From: Mycobacterium arosiense ATCC BAA-1401 = DSM 45069
Lineage (GTDB): Bacteria > Actinomycetota > Actinomycetes > Mycobacteriales > Mycobacteriaceae
DNA length: 64,000 bases
Assembly (NCBI RefSeq): GCF_002086125.1
Contig: NZ_MVHG01000009.1
Coordinates: 1-64,000 of the forward strand
Direction of reading: 5' to 3'
Positions 1-7,477 of this stretch are shown here, piece by piece. The notes beneath the pieces were generated by a model that saw only the letters and a list, made by a program, of their open reading frames with translations, was not told the DNA's origin and did no database searches. Numbering within the stretch: position 1 is the stretch's first letter; every line of letters begins with the position of its first letter. The position numbers and the translations under genes are program-made.

Positions 1-105
1 ACCCGGCGGGGCGATCTCTTTTCTGTCGACCCGAGGGTCTGACTCCAACACGCCGCGAGACGGCTCGAGACGCCCCGGCCCACAAACCCCTAATTCAGCA
101 AGCTC

Positions 106-1446
106 CTAGTCGAACAGCACCGCGGCATTGAGGAATCCGGTCGGGTCCAGCGCGGCCTTGACCGCCCGCATCGCGGCGATGTCGGCGGGTTCGCGGGACA
201 TGGCGAGGTAGGGCCTTTTGCGGCTGCCGACGCCGTGTTCGGAGCTGACGTTGCCCCCGGACCGCGCGATCAGGTCCATCATCGGTTCATACAGCGCCCG
301 CTCGCGGTCGGCCGGGCAGCGCAACACGTTCAGGTGCAGGTTGCCCTCCCCGATGTGACCGAACAGCACCGGCAGCGCGTCGGGGGCATGGGTATGTACC
401 AAATCAATTGCGTGGCTTTCGAATTCGCTGATCGCCGCCAGCGGCAGCGACACGTCGAACTTCAGCGGTGGCCCGTAGGCGCCGAGCACCTCGGCCAGCG
501 ACTCGCGCACCTGCCACAACCGTTGCTGCGCAGCGAGATCCACGCCGACCGCGGGCTCGGCGCTCAGCGGCACGTCGTCGAGTAGCTCGGCCAATCGCTC
601 GGTCTGGTCGTGATCGGCCGCCAATTCCACCAGCAGCAGCCACTCGCCGTCGACCGGGGCGCCCACGCCGCGCTGCTCGCCGGTCAGCGCGGCTCCGCGC
701 CCGTCGATCAATTCCAAAGCCGCGATGCCGTCCACGTCGCGGAAGGTGCGCCCGGCGGCCACCAGCGCCTCGAGGTCGGCGAACCCGCAGATCGCCGTCA
801 CCCGGTGCGTCGGCGTGGCGTGCAGCCGCAAATCCAGCTCGGTGATGACGCCCAGCGTGCCCTCGGCGCCCACGAACAGCGCCGGCAGGTCGTAGCCGGT
901 GTTGTCCCGGCGCACCCGGCTGTGCCGGCGCAGCAGCGTGCCGTCGGGCAGCGCCACCTGCACGCCCACCACCTGCTCGCCCATGTTGCCGTACCGCACG
1001 GTGCGCAGGCCGCCGGCGTTCGTCGACGCCATGCCGCCCACGGTGGCGGTGTCACGGGCCGCCAGATCCACGCCGAACACCAAACCGGCTGCGCCGGCGG
1101 CCCGTTGCACCGCGGCCAGCGTGGCCCCGGCGCCGGCGTCGATGCGGCGTTCGACAGTGTCGACGTCACCGACGGCGTGCAGCCGCTCGGTGGACAGCAA
1201 CACGTCGTCGTGCTCGGGAACGGTGCCGGCCACCAGCGAGGTCCGGCCACCCTGCACCGTCACGTGCGCCCCGGCGTCCCGGCACACCCGCAGCACCTCG
1301 GCGACCTGTTCGGCCGTGCCCGGCCGCACCAGCGCGCTCGCCTTGCCCCGGTACCGGCCGGTGTGGTCGACGCTGCGCGCCGCCAGCACATCGGGATCGG
1401 TTACCACGTGATGCGATCCGACCAGGCTCGCCAGGCTGCGCAGCAT
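106..1446 (-). CDS. FAD-linked oxidase (GlcD/D-lactate dehydrogenase type)
   Basis: Predicted flavoprotein oxidising a 2-hydroxy acid (glycolate or D-lactate type); the substrate cannot be read from sequence. The protein has an FAD-binding PCMH domain at about residues 37-214 (VQGGRTSLVAG at 64-74, ATVGGMASTNAGG at 134-146, GAEGTLGVIT at 193-202). The C-terminal oxidase domain carries GHIGEGNLHLNVL and SSEHGVGSRKRPYL. I chose the ATG at 1446 (446 aa) because the frame can extend to 1539 but the extra 31 residues are low-complexity and unlike the family; M. tuberculosis Rv0161, which occupies the same neighbourhood, is about this length. It lies just downstream of a broken TetR gene on the same strand, so its original regulation may be lost. 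Confidence 0.85.
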   Translation of the reverse strand: MLRSLASLVGSHHVVTDPDVLAARSVDHTGRYRGKASALVRPGTAEQVAEVLRVCRDAGAHVTVQGGRTSLVAGTVPEHDDVLLSTERLHAVGDVDTVERRIDAGAGATLAAVQRAAGAAGLVFGVDLAARDTATVGGMASTNAGGLRTVRYGNMGEQVVGVQVALPDGTLLRRHSRVRRDNTGYDLPALFVGAEGTLGVITELDLRLHATPTHRVTAICGFADLEALVAAGRTFRDVDGIAALELIDGRGAALTGEQRGVGAPVDGEWLLLVELAADHDQTERLAELLDDVPLSAEPAVGVDLAAQQRLWQVRESLAEVLGAYGPPLKFDVSLPLAAISEFESHAIDLVHTHAPDALPVLFGHIGEGNLHLNVLRCPADRERALYEPMMDLIARSGGNVSSEHGVGSRKRPYLAMSREPADIAAMRAVKAALDPTGFLNAAVLFD

Positions 1447-1554
1447 GCTCGCGGTTATAGCACCGCCGGCGCGGGACGCTCGCACCGGCCGCGTGTTGTC
1501 CGCACTCAGCCCGGCGGGCGCGGCACCGCGCGGAAACACCCGTCAAAGTGACCG

Positions 1555-1787
1555 TTCTCGATTCCCACGGTCTGCATGAACGAGTGGGCACCAGCCTGGC
1601 CTCGATATCGGACCAGTAATGCTCGAGAATGGCGGCGGCGAACGCCTCTTTAGAACGACCCCTTCGGCACCCCGGCCGCGTCGGTGATGTTTTTGACGCC
1701 GCTGGCCGCGAACCCACGCGCGCGCACCAGGTCGAGTCCTGCCGCCAACAGCCGGCGGGGTACGTCCGGGTTCGGCGGGCGTGGCAT
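1555..1787 (-). pseudogene. TetR-family regulator, frameshifted and truncated
   Basis: An ATG at 1787 opens a typical TetR helix-turn-helix N-terminus (MPRPPNPDVPRRLLAAGLDL, then VKNITDAAGVPKGSF), but the frame stops at 1650 after 45 codons. Homology resumes in another frame as SKEAFAAAILEHYWSDIEAR. The residues normally linking GSF to SKEAF (YNHFE-like) are absent, so a short out-of-frame deletion of about 17 nt is the simplest explanation (inference). The normal 100-residue ligand domain is missing apart from a possible scrap (GIENGHFDGC) in a third frame. It was probably the regulator of the neighbouring SDR or FAD oxidase genes. A sequencing error could explain one frameshift but not the missing C-terminal half. 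Confidence 0.7.
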
Positions 1788-1803
1788 GCCGCCGATATTA
1801 GCC

Positions 1804-1811
1804 GACCGGTC
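1804..1811. promoter_or_regulatory. Short palindrome GACCGGTC upstream of the TetR remnant
   Basis: A perfect 8-bp palindrome lies 17 bp before the ATG of the broken TetR gene, beside an AT-rich stretch (TATAAGT on the minus strand). The position suits an autoregulatory TetR operator; the short length makes this tentative. Confidence 0.3.
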
Positions 1812-1843
1812 ACTTATAGAATGGGCGGCCCCCGGGCCGCGCC

Positions 1844-2584
1844 CTAGAACTCCTTGTGATTCACGTCGGTGACCAGGCCGCCGTCCATCACGAACTCGCT
1901 GCCCGTGGAGTAGGACGACTCGTCGCTGGCCAGGAAGAGCACGAAGGTCGCGACCTCGCGCACCTCGCCCGGGCGGCCCAGCGGAATGGTCACCATGTCC
2001 TCGGGCAGGTGGGCGGTCATCGGGGTGCGGATGAACCCCGGGTGCACCGAGTTCACCCGGATGTTGTGCGGCGCCAGCTCCAGCGCCGCCGATTTCGCCA
2101 GGCCGCGCACGCCCCACTTGGACGCGACGTAGGGGTGCACCATGGGTGCGCCGCGCAGTCCCTCGATGGACGACACGTTGATGATCGAGCCGCCGCCGGC
2201 GGCGATCATCGGCTCGACCGCGGCCCGCATGCCCAGGAACGTCCCGGTCAGGTTGACGTCAATCACCTTCTGCCACTTGGCCAGATCGAAGCTCTTCAGC
2301 GGGCCGAGCGCGACGGTGCCGGCGTTGTTGACCAGCACGTCGAGCTTGCCGAACTCGCCGACCGCGGTGGCGACCGCGGCGTCCCACTGATCGGGCTGGG
2401 TGACGTCGAGGTGCACATAGCGCGCAGAGTCGCCGATCTCGTCGGCCAGCGCCTTGCCCTGGTCGTCCAGGATGTCGCCGATCACGACCTTGGCGCCCTC
2501 CTCGACCAGCAGGCGTGCGTCTTCGGCTCCCATCCCGCCGGCGCCGCCACTGATCAGCGCTACCTTGCCGTCTACCCGACCCAC
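1844..2584 (-). CDS. Short-chain dehydrogenase (FabG3/hydroxysteroid dehydrogenase-like)
   Basis: Classical SDR of 246 aa, an NAD(P)-dependent oxidoreductase for an alcohol/ketone pair. Visible are the cofactor loop SGGAGGMG (12-19), NNAG (86-89), Asn111, catalytic Ser139 and Tyr152/Lys156 in YVASK. The overall pattern (GDILDDQGKA, SSIEGLRG, DESSYSTGSEFV) resembles mycobacterial FabG3 (Rv2002, a 20-beta-hydroxysteroid dehydrogenase), but the natural substrate is unknown. It starts at GTG 2584 behind a strong AAAGGAG and lies 17 bp downstream of the amine-dehydrogenase-like gene, so the two form an operon. Confidence 0.85.
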   Translation of the reverse strand: MGRVDGKVALISGGAGGMGAEDARLLVEEGAKVVIGDILDDQGKALADEIGDSARYVHLDVTQPDQWDAAVATAVGEFGKLDVLVNNAGTVALGPLKSFDLAKWQKVIDVNLTGTFLGMRAAVEPMIAAGGGSIINVSSIEGLRGAPMVHPYVASKWGVRGLAKSAALELAPHNIRVNSVHPGFIRTPMTAHLPEDMVTIPLGRPGEVREVATFVLFLASDESSYSTGSEFVMDGGLVTDVNHKEF

Positions 2585-2601
2585 GTGGATCTCCTTTCGA
2601 T

Positions 2602-3702
2602 TCAGGTGGTCACCAAAGTGCTTGGTGCGTACAGGCCTTTGCCCGTTATCAGCGGCAAATCGAGTGTGGTCCGGATGCCGGGCGGCGCCGCGATCACCGC
2701 GGGAATGGCGTTGACGATGCGGCCCGCGGCGCCCGCGATCGCCGCGTGATTGTGGTCGCCCTTGCGGCTGCTGGGAATGATGTCGACCGCGTACGACGGC
2801 TCGCCGGTGATCTCGACGCGGTAGGAGCCGTCACCGGACGCAGGCTGTGGCAGGTCGGGACGCAGGTCCGGCCGCAGACGGGTCACGTGCTCGATGACGA
2901 TGGCCGGATGACCGTTGACCATGCCGCGGATCTCGAACTGCAGCACCGCCACGGTGCCCTTGGCGACGTGGCCGACCGCGATGTCGAAATCTTCGGGCGC
3001 GGGCTCGCGCTGGTAGGACTCGGTGATCTCGTCGACCTCGATGCCCAGGCCCGCCGCCAGCTGACGGATCGCCGTTCCCCAGGCGATGGACAGGATGCCG
3101 GGCTGCAGCAGCATCGGGATCTCGTCCATGGGTTTGGCGAATCCCATGTAATCCATGACCTCGGTCCCGTTGTACGAGGCGTAGTCATGGATCTCCATGC
3201 AGCGCACCTGTTCGATGCGCTGACACGTGCCGGCGAGCGCGAACGGGATCAGGTCATTGGCGAACCCCGGGTCGACACCGCTGATGAAAATGCTCGAATT
3301 ACCCTGCCTGGCAGCGTCTTTTACGCGGGCGATGTACTTGTCGGGCATCACGCCCCACGGGTATTGCAGCAGCCCCGGCGACGACCCGACGACGTTGATG
3401 CCGGCGGCCAGGATCTGCATGACGTCGGCCATCGCCTCGGGCAGCCGGGTGTCGCCCATCGCGCAGTACACCACGCAGTCCGGCCTGGCGGCGACGATGG
3501 CGTCCAGGTCATTGACGGCGGCGACGCCGGTGACCACGCCGGGGTCCAGGCCGATACCGCACAACTCACCGGCGTCCCTGCCCACCTTCTCGGGCGTCGA
3601 GACGCACACCCCGGTCAGTTCGAACTGCGGGTTGATGATGAGTTCGGCCAGCGCCAGCCCTCCGACATTTCCGGTTCCGACGTGCGCGACGCGGATCGCC
3701 AT
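2602..3702 (-). CDS. NAD(P)H-dependent amine dehydrogenase / dihydrodipicolinate reductase-fold protein
   Basis: A 366-aa Rossmann protein (HVGTGNVG at 7-14) with a DapB-like N-terminal domain and the C-terminal domain of mycobacterial amine dehydrogenase/2,4-diaminopentanoate dehydrogenase-like proteins. It should catalyse NAD(P)-linked oxidation or reductive amination of a small amine; the substrate is not predictable. ATG 3702 is preferred over the upstream in-frame ATG at 3753 because GGAG lies 6-8 bp before it and the Rossmann strand starts immediately. It is first gene of a two-gene operon with the FabG3-like SDR and is divergent from the alpha/beta hydrolase gene. Confidence 0.8.
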   Translation of the reverse strand: MAIRVAHVGTGNVGGLALAELIINPQFELTGVCVSTPEKVGRDAGELCGIGLDPGVVTGVAAVNDLDAIVAARPDCVVYCAMGDTRLPEAMADVMQILAAGINVVGSSPGLLQYPWGVMPDKYIARVKDAARQGNSSIFISGVDPGFANDLIPFALAGTCQRIEQVRCMEIHDYASYNGTEVMDYMGFAKPMDEIPMLLQPGILSIAWGTAIRQLAAGLGIEVDEITESYQREPAPEDFDIAVGHVAKGTVAVLQFEIRGMVNGHPAIVIEHVTRLRPDLRPDLPQPASGDGSYRVEITGEPSYAVDIIPSSRKGDHNHAAIAGAAGRIVNAIPAVIAAPPGIRTTLDLPLITGKGLYAPSTLVTT

Positions 3703-3785
3703 GGCAGTCTCCGTCCCTGAAACCCTGGACAACTTTTCTAGACAGTAGTCCATAACTTGCCGGCTCTTGCGCTGGGAGCGCGATC

Positions 3786-3851
3786 GCTTGCGAGCGTAAG
3801 CCCGGTGCGAAAATTCGACGGCGATCTCGCCGTACGCTTACGCTCGCGAGC
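3786..3851. repeat. Long inverted repeat in a divergent intergenic region
   Basis: GCTTGCGAGCGTAAGC (3786-3801) and GCTTACGCTCGCGAGC (3836-3851) are inverted copies with 15 of 16 positions pairing, separated by 34 bp. They lie between the divergent amine-dehydrogenase-like and hydrolase genes, close to the hydrolase start. They could form a hairpin in the hydrolase leader or be an intergenic repeat family. Confidence 0.6.
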
Positions 3852-3870
3852 CGGGCAGACTGGAACGCCG

Positions 3871-4761
3871 ATGACTCAGCGCGAAGACGTTCAATTCGCC
3901 TCCGGCGACGACCTGATCAGCGCCTGGCTCTACCGGCCGGCCGGCGACGGACCGGCGCCGCTACTGGTGATGGCGCACGGCCTGGGCGCGGTGCGCAGCA
4001 TGCGACTGGACGCCTACGCCGGACGTTTCAGCGCGGCCGGCTACGCCTGCCTGGTGTTCGACTACCGCAACTTCGGCGACAGCGAGGGCCGGCCGCGTCA
4101 AGTCCTCGACGTCGGCCTGCAGCTCGCCGACTGGGCCGAGGCGGTCGCCTACGCCCAAACCCTCCCGGGCATCGACCGCGACCGGATCGCGTTGTGGGGC
4201 ACCAGTTTTGCCGAGGGCCACGTGATCGCCACAGCCGCCCGGTTGCCGGGCATCGCCGCGGCCGTCGCCCAATGCCCCTACACCGACGGCCTCGCGTCCG
4301 CCCGCACCATCACCAACCCGTTGGTCGCCGCGCGTATCACCGCCCGGGTGGTGCGCGACCTGGTGGCACGGCGGCTGGGCAGGCCCCCGGTGATGGTCGC
4401 AACGGCCGGCAGGCCCGGCGAGGTCGCGTTGATGAACACCCCCGACGCCTACGCGGGCTATCTGCGGCTGGTGCCCGACGGCCTCGAGTTGCGCAACGAG
4501 GTGGCGGCCCGAATTGCCTTGCAGGTCTTGCGCTATCGCCCCGGTCGCGAAACGCCCAGCATCGAATGCCCGATCCTGTTCTGCGTGTGCGAAGCGGACT
4601 CGGTGGCGCCCGCGGGGGCGACGCTGCGCCACGCGGCCAAGGCGCCCCGCGGCGAAATCAAGCTGTATCCCGAGGGGCATTTCGCGATCTACGTCGACGA
4701 CGCCTTCGAGCGGGTGGTCGCCGACCAGCTCGCGTTCCTCGACAAGCACCTGCGGGGTTAG
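3871..4761 (+). CDS. Alpha/beta hydrolase (dienelactone hydrolase/acetyl-esterase type)
   Basis: A 296-aa alpha/beta hydrolase with oxyanion motif AHGLG (35-39), nucleophile elbow GTSFAEG with Ser112, acid Asp243 (CEADSVAP) and His270 (EGHFAIY). It probably hydrolyses an ester or thioester; no signal peptide is seen, so it is cytoplasmic. ATG 3871 (MTQREDVQF) is used rather than the upstream frame opening at 3757, because the extra 38 residues are encoded by the inverted repeat region. Its stop overlaps the convergent TetR stop by a few bases (TTAG). Confidence 0.8.
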   Translation: MTQREDVQFASGDDLISAWLYRPAGDGPAPLLVMAHGLGAVRSMRLDAYAGRFSAAGYACLVFDYRNFGDSEGRPRQVLDVGLQLADWAEAVAYAQTLPGIDRDRIALWGTSFAEGHVIATAARLPGIAAAVAQCPYTDGLASARTITNPLVAARITARVVRDLVARRLGRPPVMVATAGRPGEVALMNTPDAYAGYLRLVPDGLELRNEVAARIALQVLRYRPGRETPSIECPILFCVCEADSVAPAGATLRHAAKAPRGEIKLYPEGHFAIYVDDAFERVVADQLAFLDKHLRG

Positions 4762-5393
4762 GGACCCAGCGGGGACGTGGTGCGGATGGCTTCGTCCCGG
4801 ATCAGGCCGCGCAGCAGCGCGGTGCTGAACTCGGCGGCGATCTCCTTGGCCGACCGCCGCCCGCTGGGCCGCAGCCAGCGGTAAGCACCCAGCGTCATGC
4901 CGATGTAACCCAGCGCCAGCACATGCGAGTCGCACGGGTAGAACTCGCCGTTGGCGATCCCCCGGTCGATCAGGCCGTGCACGTGGTGATAGACCTGCGC
5001 TTCCTTCTCCCGGACCTCGGCGACCTGCTCACTGGTGAACCATTCGGTGATGTAGGGCTGCTCCTGGAAGTAGACCGCGGCCCGCTCGGGATCGCTGGCG
5101 ATGCCGGTGAGCAGCCGGACGGTGTACTGGTAGAGGGCCTCGCGCGCCGTCCAGGACGGGTCGTCGTGCACGGCGGCCAGTGTGCCCTCGGCGGCCTGGC
5201 GGTAGATGTCGAACAGGATCAGCGACTTGCTGGCGTAGTAGTGATACACGGTCGCCTTGTTCAGCCCGATCACGTCGGCCACGTCGTCCATCCGGGTGCC
5301 GTGATAGCCGCGCGCAGCAAACAGCTTGGTGGCAACCGCCAGCAGTTCTTCGCGCCGGGTCAGCCCATTCGGGGTGATGCTATCGGTGGGCAT
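4758..5393 (-). CDS. TetR-family regulator (Rv0158-like)
   Basis: A 211-aa TetR repressor. The helix-turn-helix is at about 20-60 (MDDVADVIGLNKATVYHYYASK); the C-terminal part (VYFQEQPYITEWFTSEQV) is of the TetR_C_33/KstR2-like type that often binds acyl-CoA or lipid ligands. Length and sequence match M. tuberculosis Rv0158 as I recall it. ATG 5393 is preferred to the longer frame at 5477, which adds unrelated residues. The 3' end overlaps the convergent hydrolase. It is divergent from the microprotein at 5550. A CAACTGGTTG element near 5456-5465 could be part of its operator, but this is weak. Confidence 0.85.
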   Translation of the reverse strand: MPTDSITPNGLTRREELLAVATKLFAARGYHGTRMDDVADVIGLNKATVYHYYASKSLILFDIYRQAAEGTLAAVHDDPSWTAREALYQYTVRLLTGIASDPERAAVYFQEQPYITEWFTSEQVAEVREKEAQVYHHVHGLIDRGIANGEFYPCDSHVLALGYIGMTLGAYRWLRPSGRRSAKEIAAEFSTALLRGLIRDEAIRTTSPLGP

Positions 5394-5515
5394 TGTTCTC
5401 ACTATCGTCGGTATGGCCAGGCCAGGGCCGGTTCGGCCAGAATAGCTATCAATCAACTGGTTGGACAGTTTAAGCAAACGCCGGGTGTCACGTGCAGGCG
5501 TATGCGACTAGACTC

Positions 5516-5533
5516 CTCATCGAACGCGATGAG
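5516..5533 (+). promoter_or_regulatory. Hairpin in the leader of the 41-residue microprotein
   Basis: CTCATCG (5516-5522) and CGATGAG (5527-5533) form a perfect 7-bp stem with loop AACG, just 5' of the AGAGG ribosome binding site used at 5550. It buries an upstream in-frame ATG (5529). It may stabilise the leader or tune translation. Confidence 0.4.
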
Positions 5534-5549
5534 TCGAGAGGTGGGGCCG

Positions 5550-5675
5550 ATGGATCCGAGTCCGGATTACGACGGAAGCGACGAGATCGAGTTCTTCATG
5601 CGGTACCTGACCTGGGGCTTGCGCGGGGTCACCGACGGCAACGGATACCCGCCGCCGGCCTACCCGCCCGTCTGA
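5550..5675 (+). CDS. Conserved 41-residue microprotein (Rv0157A-like)
   Basis: A short acidic and aromatic-rich protein, MDPSPDYDGSDEIEFFMRYL followed by TWGLRGVTDGNGYPPPAYPPV. ATG 5550 has AGAGG at a suitable distance; an ATG at 5529 would add MSREVGP but lies in a hairpin. I recall a small gene (Rv0157A) at the same position in M. tuberculosis, between pntB and Rv0158, which supports a real conserved gene. A middle helix (EIEFFMRYLTWGL) is amphipathic and the C-terminus is Pro/Tyr-rich. The function is unknown; with pntB convergent 16 bp away, a membrane or transhydrogenase link is only a guess. Confidence 0.65.
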   Translation: MDPSPDYDGSDEIEFFMRYLTWGLRGVTDGNGYPPPAYPPV

Positions 5676-5691
5676 ACGCCCAGCGCGCCCG

Positions 5692-7116
5692 TTACAGCGC
5701 TTTGAGCTCCTCGGCGACCTCGGTCACCGATTTCTTCGCATCGCCGAACAGCATGCTGGTGCCCTCGCCATAGAACAGCGGGTTGTCGATGCCCGCGAAA
5801 CCGGAATTCATCGACCGCTTGAGCACGATCACCGATTTGGCCTTGTCCACGTTGAGGATCGGCATGCCGTAGATGGGGCTGGACGCGTCGTTGCGGGCCG
5901 CCGGGTTGGTGACGTCATTGGCGCCGATGACGATCGCGACGTCGGTGCGGGCAAACTCGTCGTTGATGTCGTCCATGTCCTTCATGGCGTCATAGTCGAC
6001 CTCGGCCTCGGCCAGCAACACGTTCATGTGCCCGGGCATCCGGCCGGCGACCGGATGGATGGCGTACTTGACCTCCACGCCCTTGTCTTCGAGCAGCGCC
6101 GCCATGTCCTTGACCGCATGCTGGGCCTGGGCCACCGCGAGGCCGTAGCCGGGCACCACGATCACCTGGTTGGCGTAGGCCATCTGGATCGCGGCGTCGG
6201 CGGCCGAGGTGGCCTTGACGGTCTTGTCGCCGCCGTCGCCGCCGCTCGGCGCGATCCCGCCGCCGCCGAAGCCGCCGGCGACGATCGCCGGGATCGAGCG
6301 GTTCATGGCCTTGGCCATGAGGTTGGTCAGGATCGAGCCGGACGCGCCGACGATCATGCCCGCGACGATCATCGCGGTGTTGTTCAGCGCCAGCCCCGCG
6401 GCGGCGGCCGAGAGTCCGGTCATCGCGTTGAGCAGCGAGATGACCACCGGCATGTCGGCGCCGCCGATGGGCAGCACGACCATCAGGCCCAGCACGCCGG
6501 CCGCGGCGAGCAGCCCGACCATCCACCACAGCGCGGCGCCGCCGGTGCCCGGGTGGGCGTGCATACCGATCACCACCGCGGCGACCACGGCGGCGGCCAG
6601 CAGCAGCAGGTTGATCGGCTGCTGCGCCTTGCCGAAGCCGATCGGCGATCCGGAGATGATCTCCTGCAGCTTGCCGAACGCGATGATCGATCCCCAGAAC
6701 GAGATCGAGCCGATGATAGCGGCGAACAACGAGGCCACCACGATGTGCACGGTCGGCGACTCGCCGTGCTGAAAGGCCGAAAAGCCTTGCGTTTCAATGA
6801 ATTCGGAGAGCGCGATCAGCGCGACCGTGCCGCCGCCCACGCCGTTGAAGAACGCCACCAGCTGCGGCATGGCCGTCATCTTGGTGTAGCGGGCCGGCGG
6901 CACGCCGAGCACGACGCCCACCACCAGCCCGGCGATGATCAGCACCCATTGGTCGGTGTGGCGGATCTTGATCAGGGTCGCCGTCACCGCCAGCGCCATC
7001 CCCACCGCGGCGATCAGGTTGCCGCGCACCGCCGTCTTGGGCCCGGTCAGGCCCATCAGGCCATAGATGAAGAGGGCGAACGAAACGATGTAGAGGCCGA
7101 TCACGAGGTAGTTCAT
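5692..7116 (-). CDS. pntB: NAD(P) transhydrogenase subunit beta
   Basis: A 474-aa membrane subunit of the proton-translocating transhydrogenase, which drives NADPH formation from NADH with the proton gradient. The N-terminal 270 or so residues hold about nine transmembrane helices. The C-terminal NADP(H)-binding domain has PGYGLAVAQAQHAV, GRMPGHMNVLLAEA, IGANDVTNPAARND and VLKRSMNSGF. The ATG overlaps the pntAb stop by 4 nt (ATGA), so translation is coupled. It is the last gene of pntAa-pntAb-pntB, and the three-gene layout is the split-alpha arrangement usual in actinobacteria. Confidence 0.97.
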   Translation of the reverse strand: MNYLVIGLYIVSFALFIYGLMGLTGPKTAVRGNLIAAVGMALAVTATLIKIRHTDQWVLIIAGLVVGVVLGVPPARYTKMTAMPQLVAFFNGVGGGTVALIALSEFIETQGFSAFQHGESPTVHIVVASLFAAIIGSISFWGSIIAFGKLQEIISGSPIGFGKAQQPINLLLLAAAVVAAVVIGMHAHPGTGGAALWWMVGLLAAAGVLGLMVVLPIGGADMPVVISLLNAMTGLSAAAAGLALNNTAMIVAGMIVGASGSILTNLMAKAMNRSIPAIVAGGFGGGGIAPSGGDGGDKTVKATSAADAAIQMAYANQVIVVPGYGLAVAQAQHAVKDMAALLEDKGVEVKYAIHPVAGRMPGHMNVLLAEAEVDYDAMKDMDDINDEFARTDVAIVIGANDVTNPAARNDASSPIYGMPILNVDKAKSVIVLKRSMNSGFAGIDNPLFYGEGTSMLFGDAKKSVTEVAEELKAL

Positions 7117-7457
7117 TTGGCCGCCGGCTCCTCACTTCTGGCGGCACCCGACGTTGTGGCTACCGGTTTCTTCTTGCCTTTGAACATGCCCAGCATCCGG
7201 TCGGTGACGATGAACCCGCCGATGACGTTCAGCGTGCCGAACACCACCGCGACGAACAGGATGATCTGCACGGCCAGCGCCGGGTGCTCGACCGAGCCGA
7301 ACACCACCAGCGCGCCCAGCACCACGATCCCGTGGATGGCGTTGGTGCCCGACATCAACGGCGTGTGCAGCGTGTTGGGCACCTTGGAGATGACCGCGAA
7401 CCCAACGAATCCGGACAGCACCAGGATCGCCAGGTTGGCCAAAAGCTCGTCGTACAT
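7113..7457 (-). CDS. pntAb: NAD(P) transhydrogenase subunit alpha, transmembrane part
   Basis: A 114-aa protein with three to four hydrophobic helices (LLANLAILVLSGFVGFAVIS, then IHGIVVLGALVVFG and LAVQIILFVAVVFGTLNVIG) and a basic tail. This is the alpha-2 (PntAB) membrane part of transhydrogenase. It lies 20 bp after pntAa and overlaps pntB by 4 nt. AAGGACTCCTAG precedes the ATG at 7457. Confidence 0.95.
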   Translation of the reverse strand: MYDELLANLAILVLSGFVGFAVISKVPNTLHTPLMSGTNAIHGIVVLGALVVFGSVEHPALAVQIILFVAVVFGTLNVIGGFIVTDRMLGMFKGKKKPVATTSGAARSEEPAAK

Positions 7458-7477
7458 CTAGGAGTCCTTCCGAGGGA

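Noticed and set aside
610..1551. Long open frame on the plus strand opposite the FAD oxidase
   Set aside because: GC-rich shadow frame; Gly/Arg/His-rich product with no domain, fully antisense to a clear gene.
4194..5675. 493-codon plus-strand frame across the hydrolase, antisense TetR and microprotein
   Set aside because: Its translation is family-like only in the last codons, which belong to the 41-residue gene; the rest overlaps two real genes in wrong frames.
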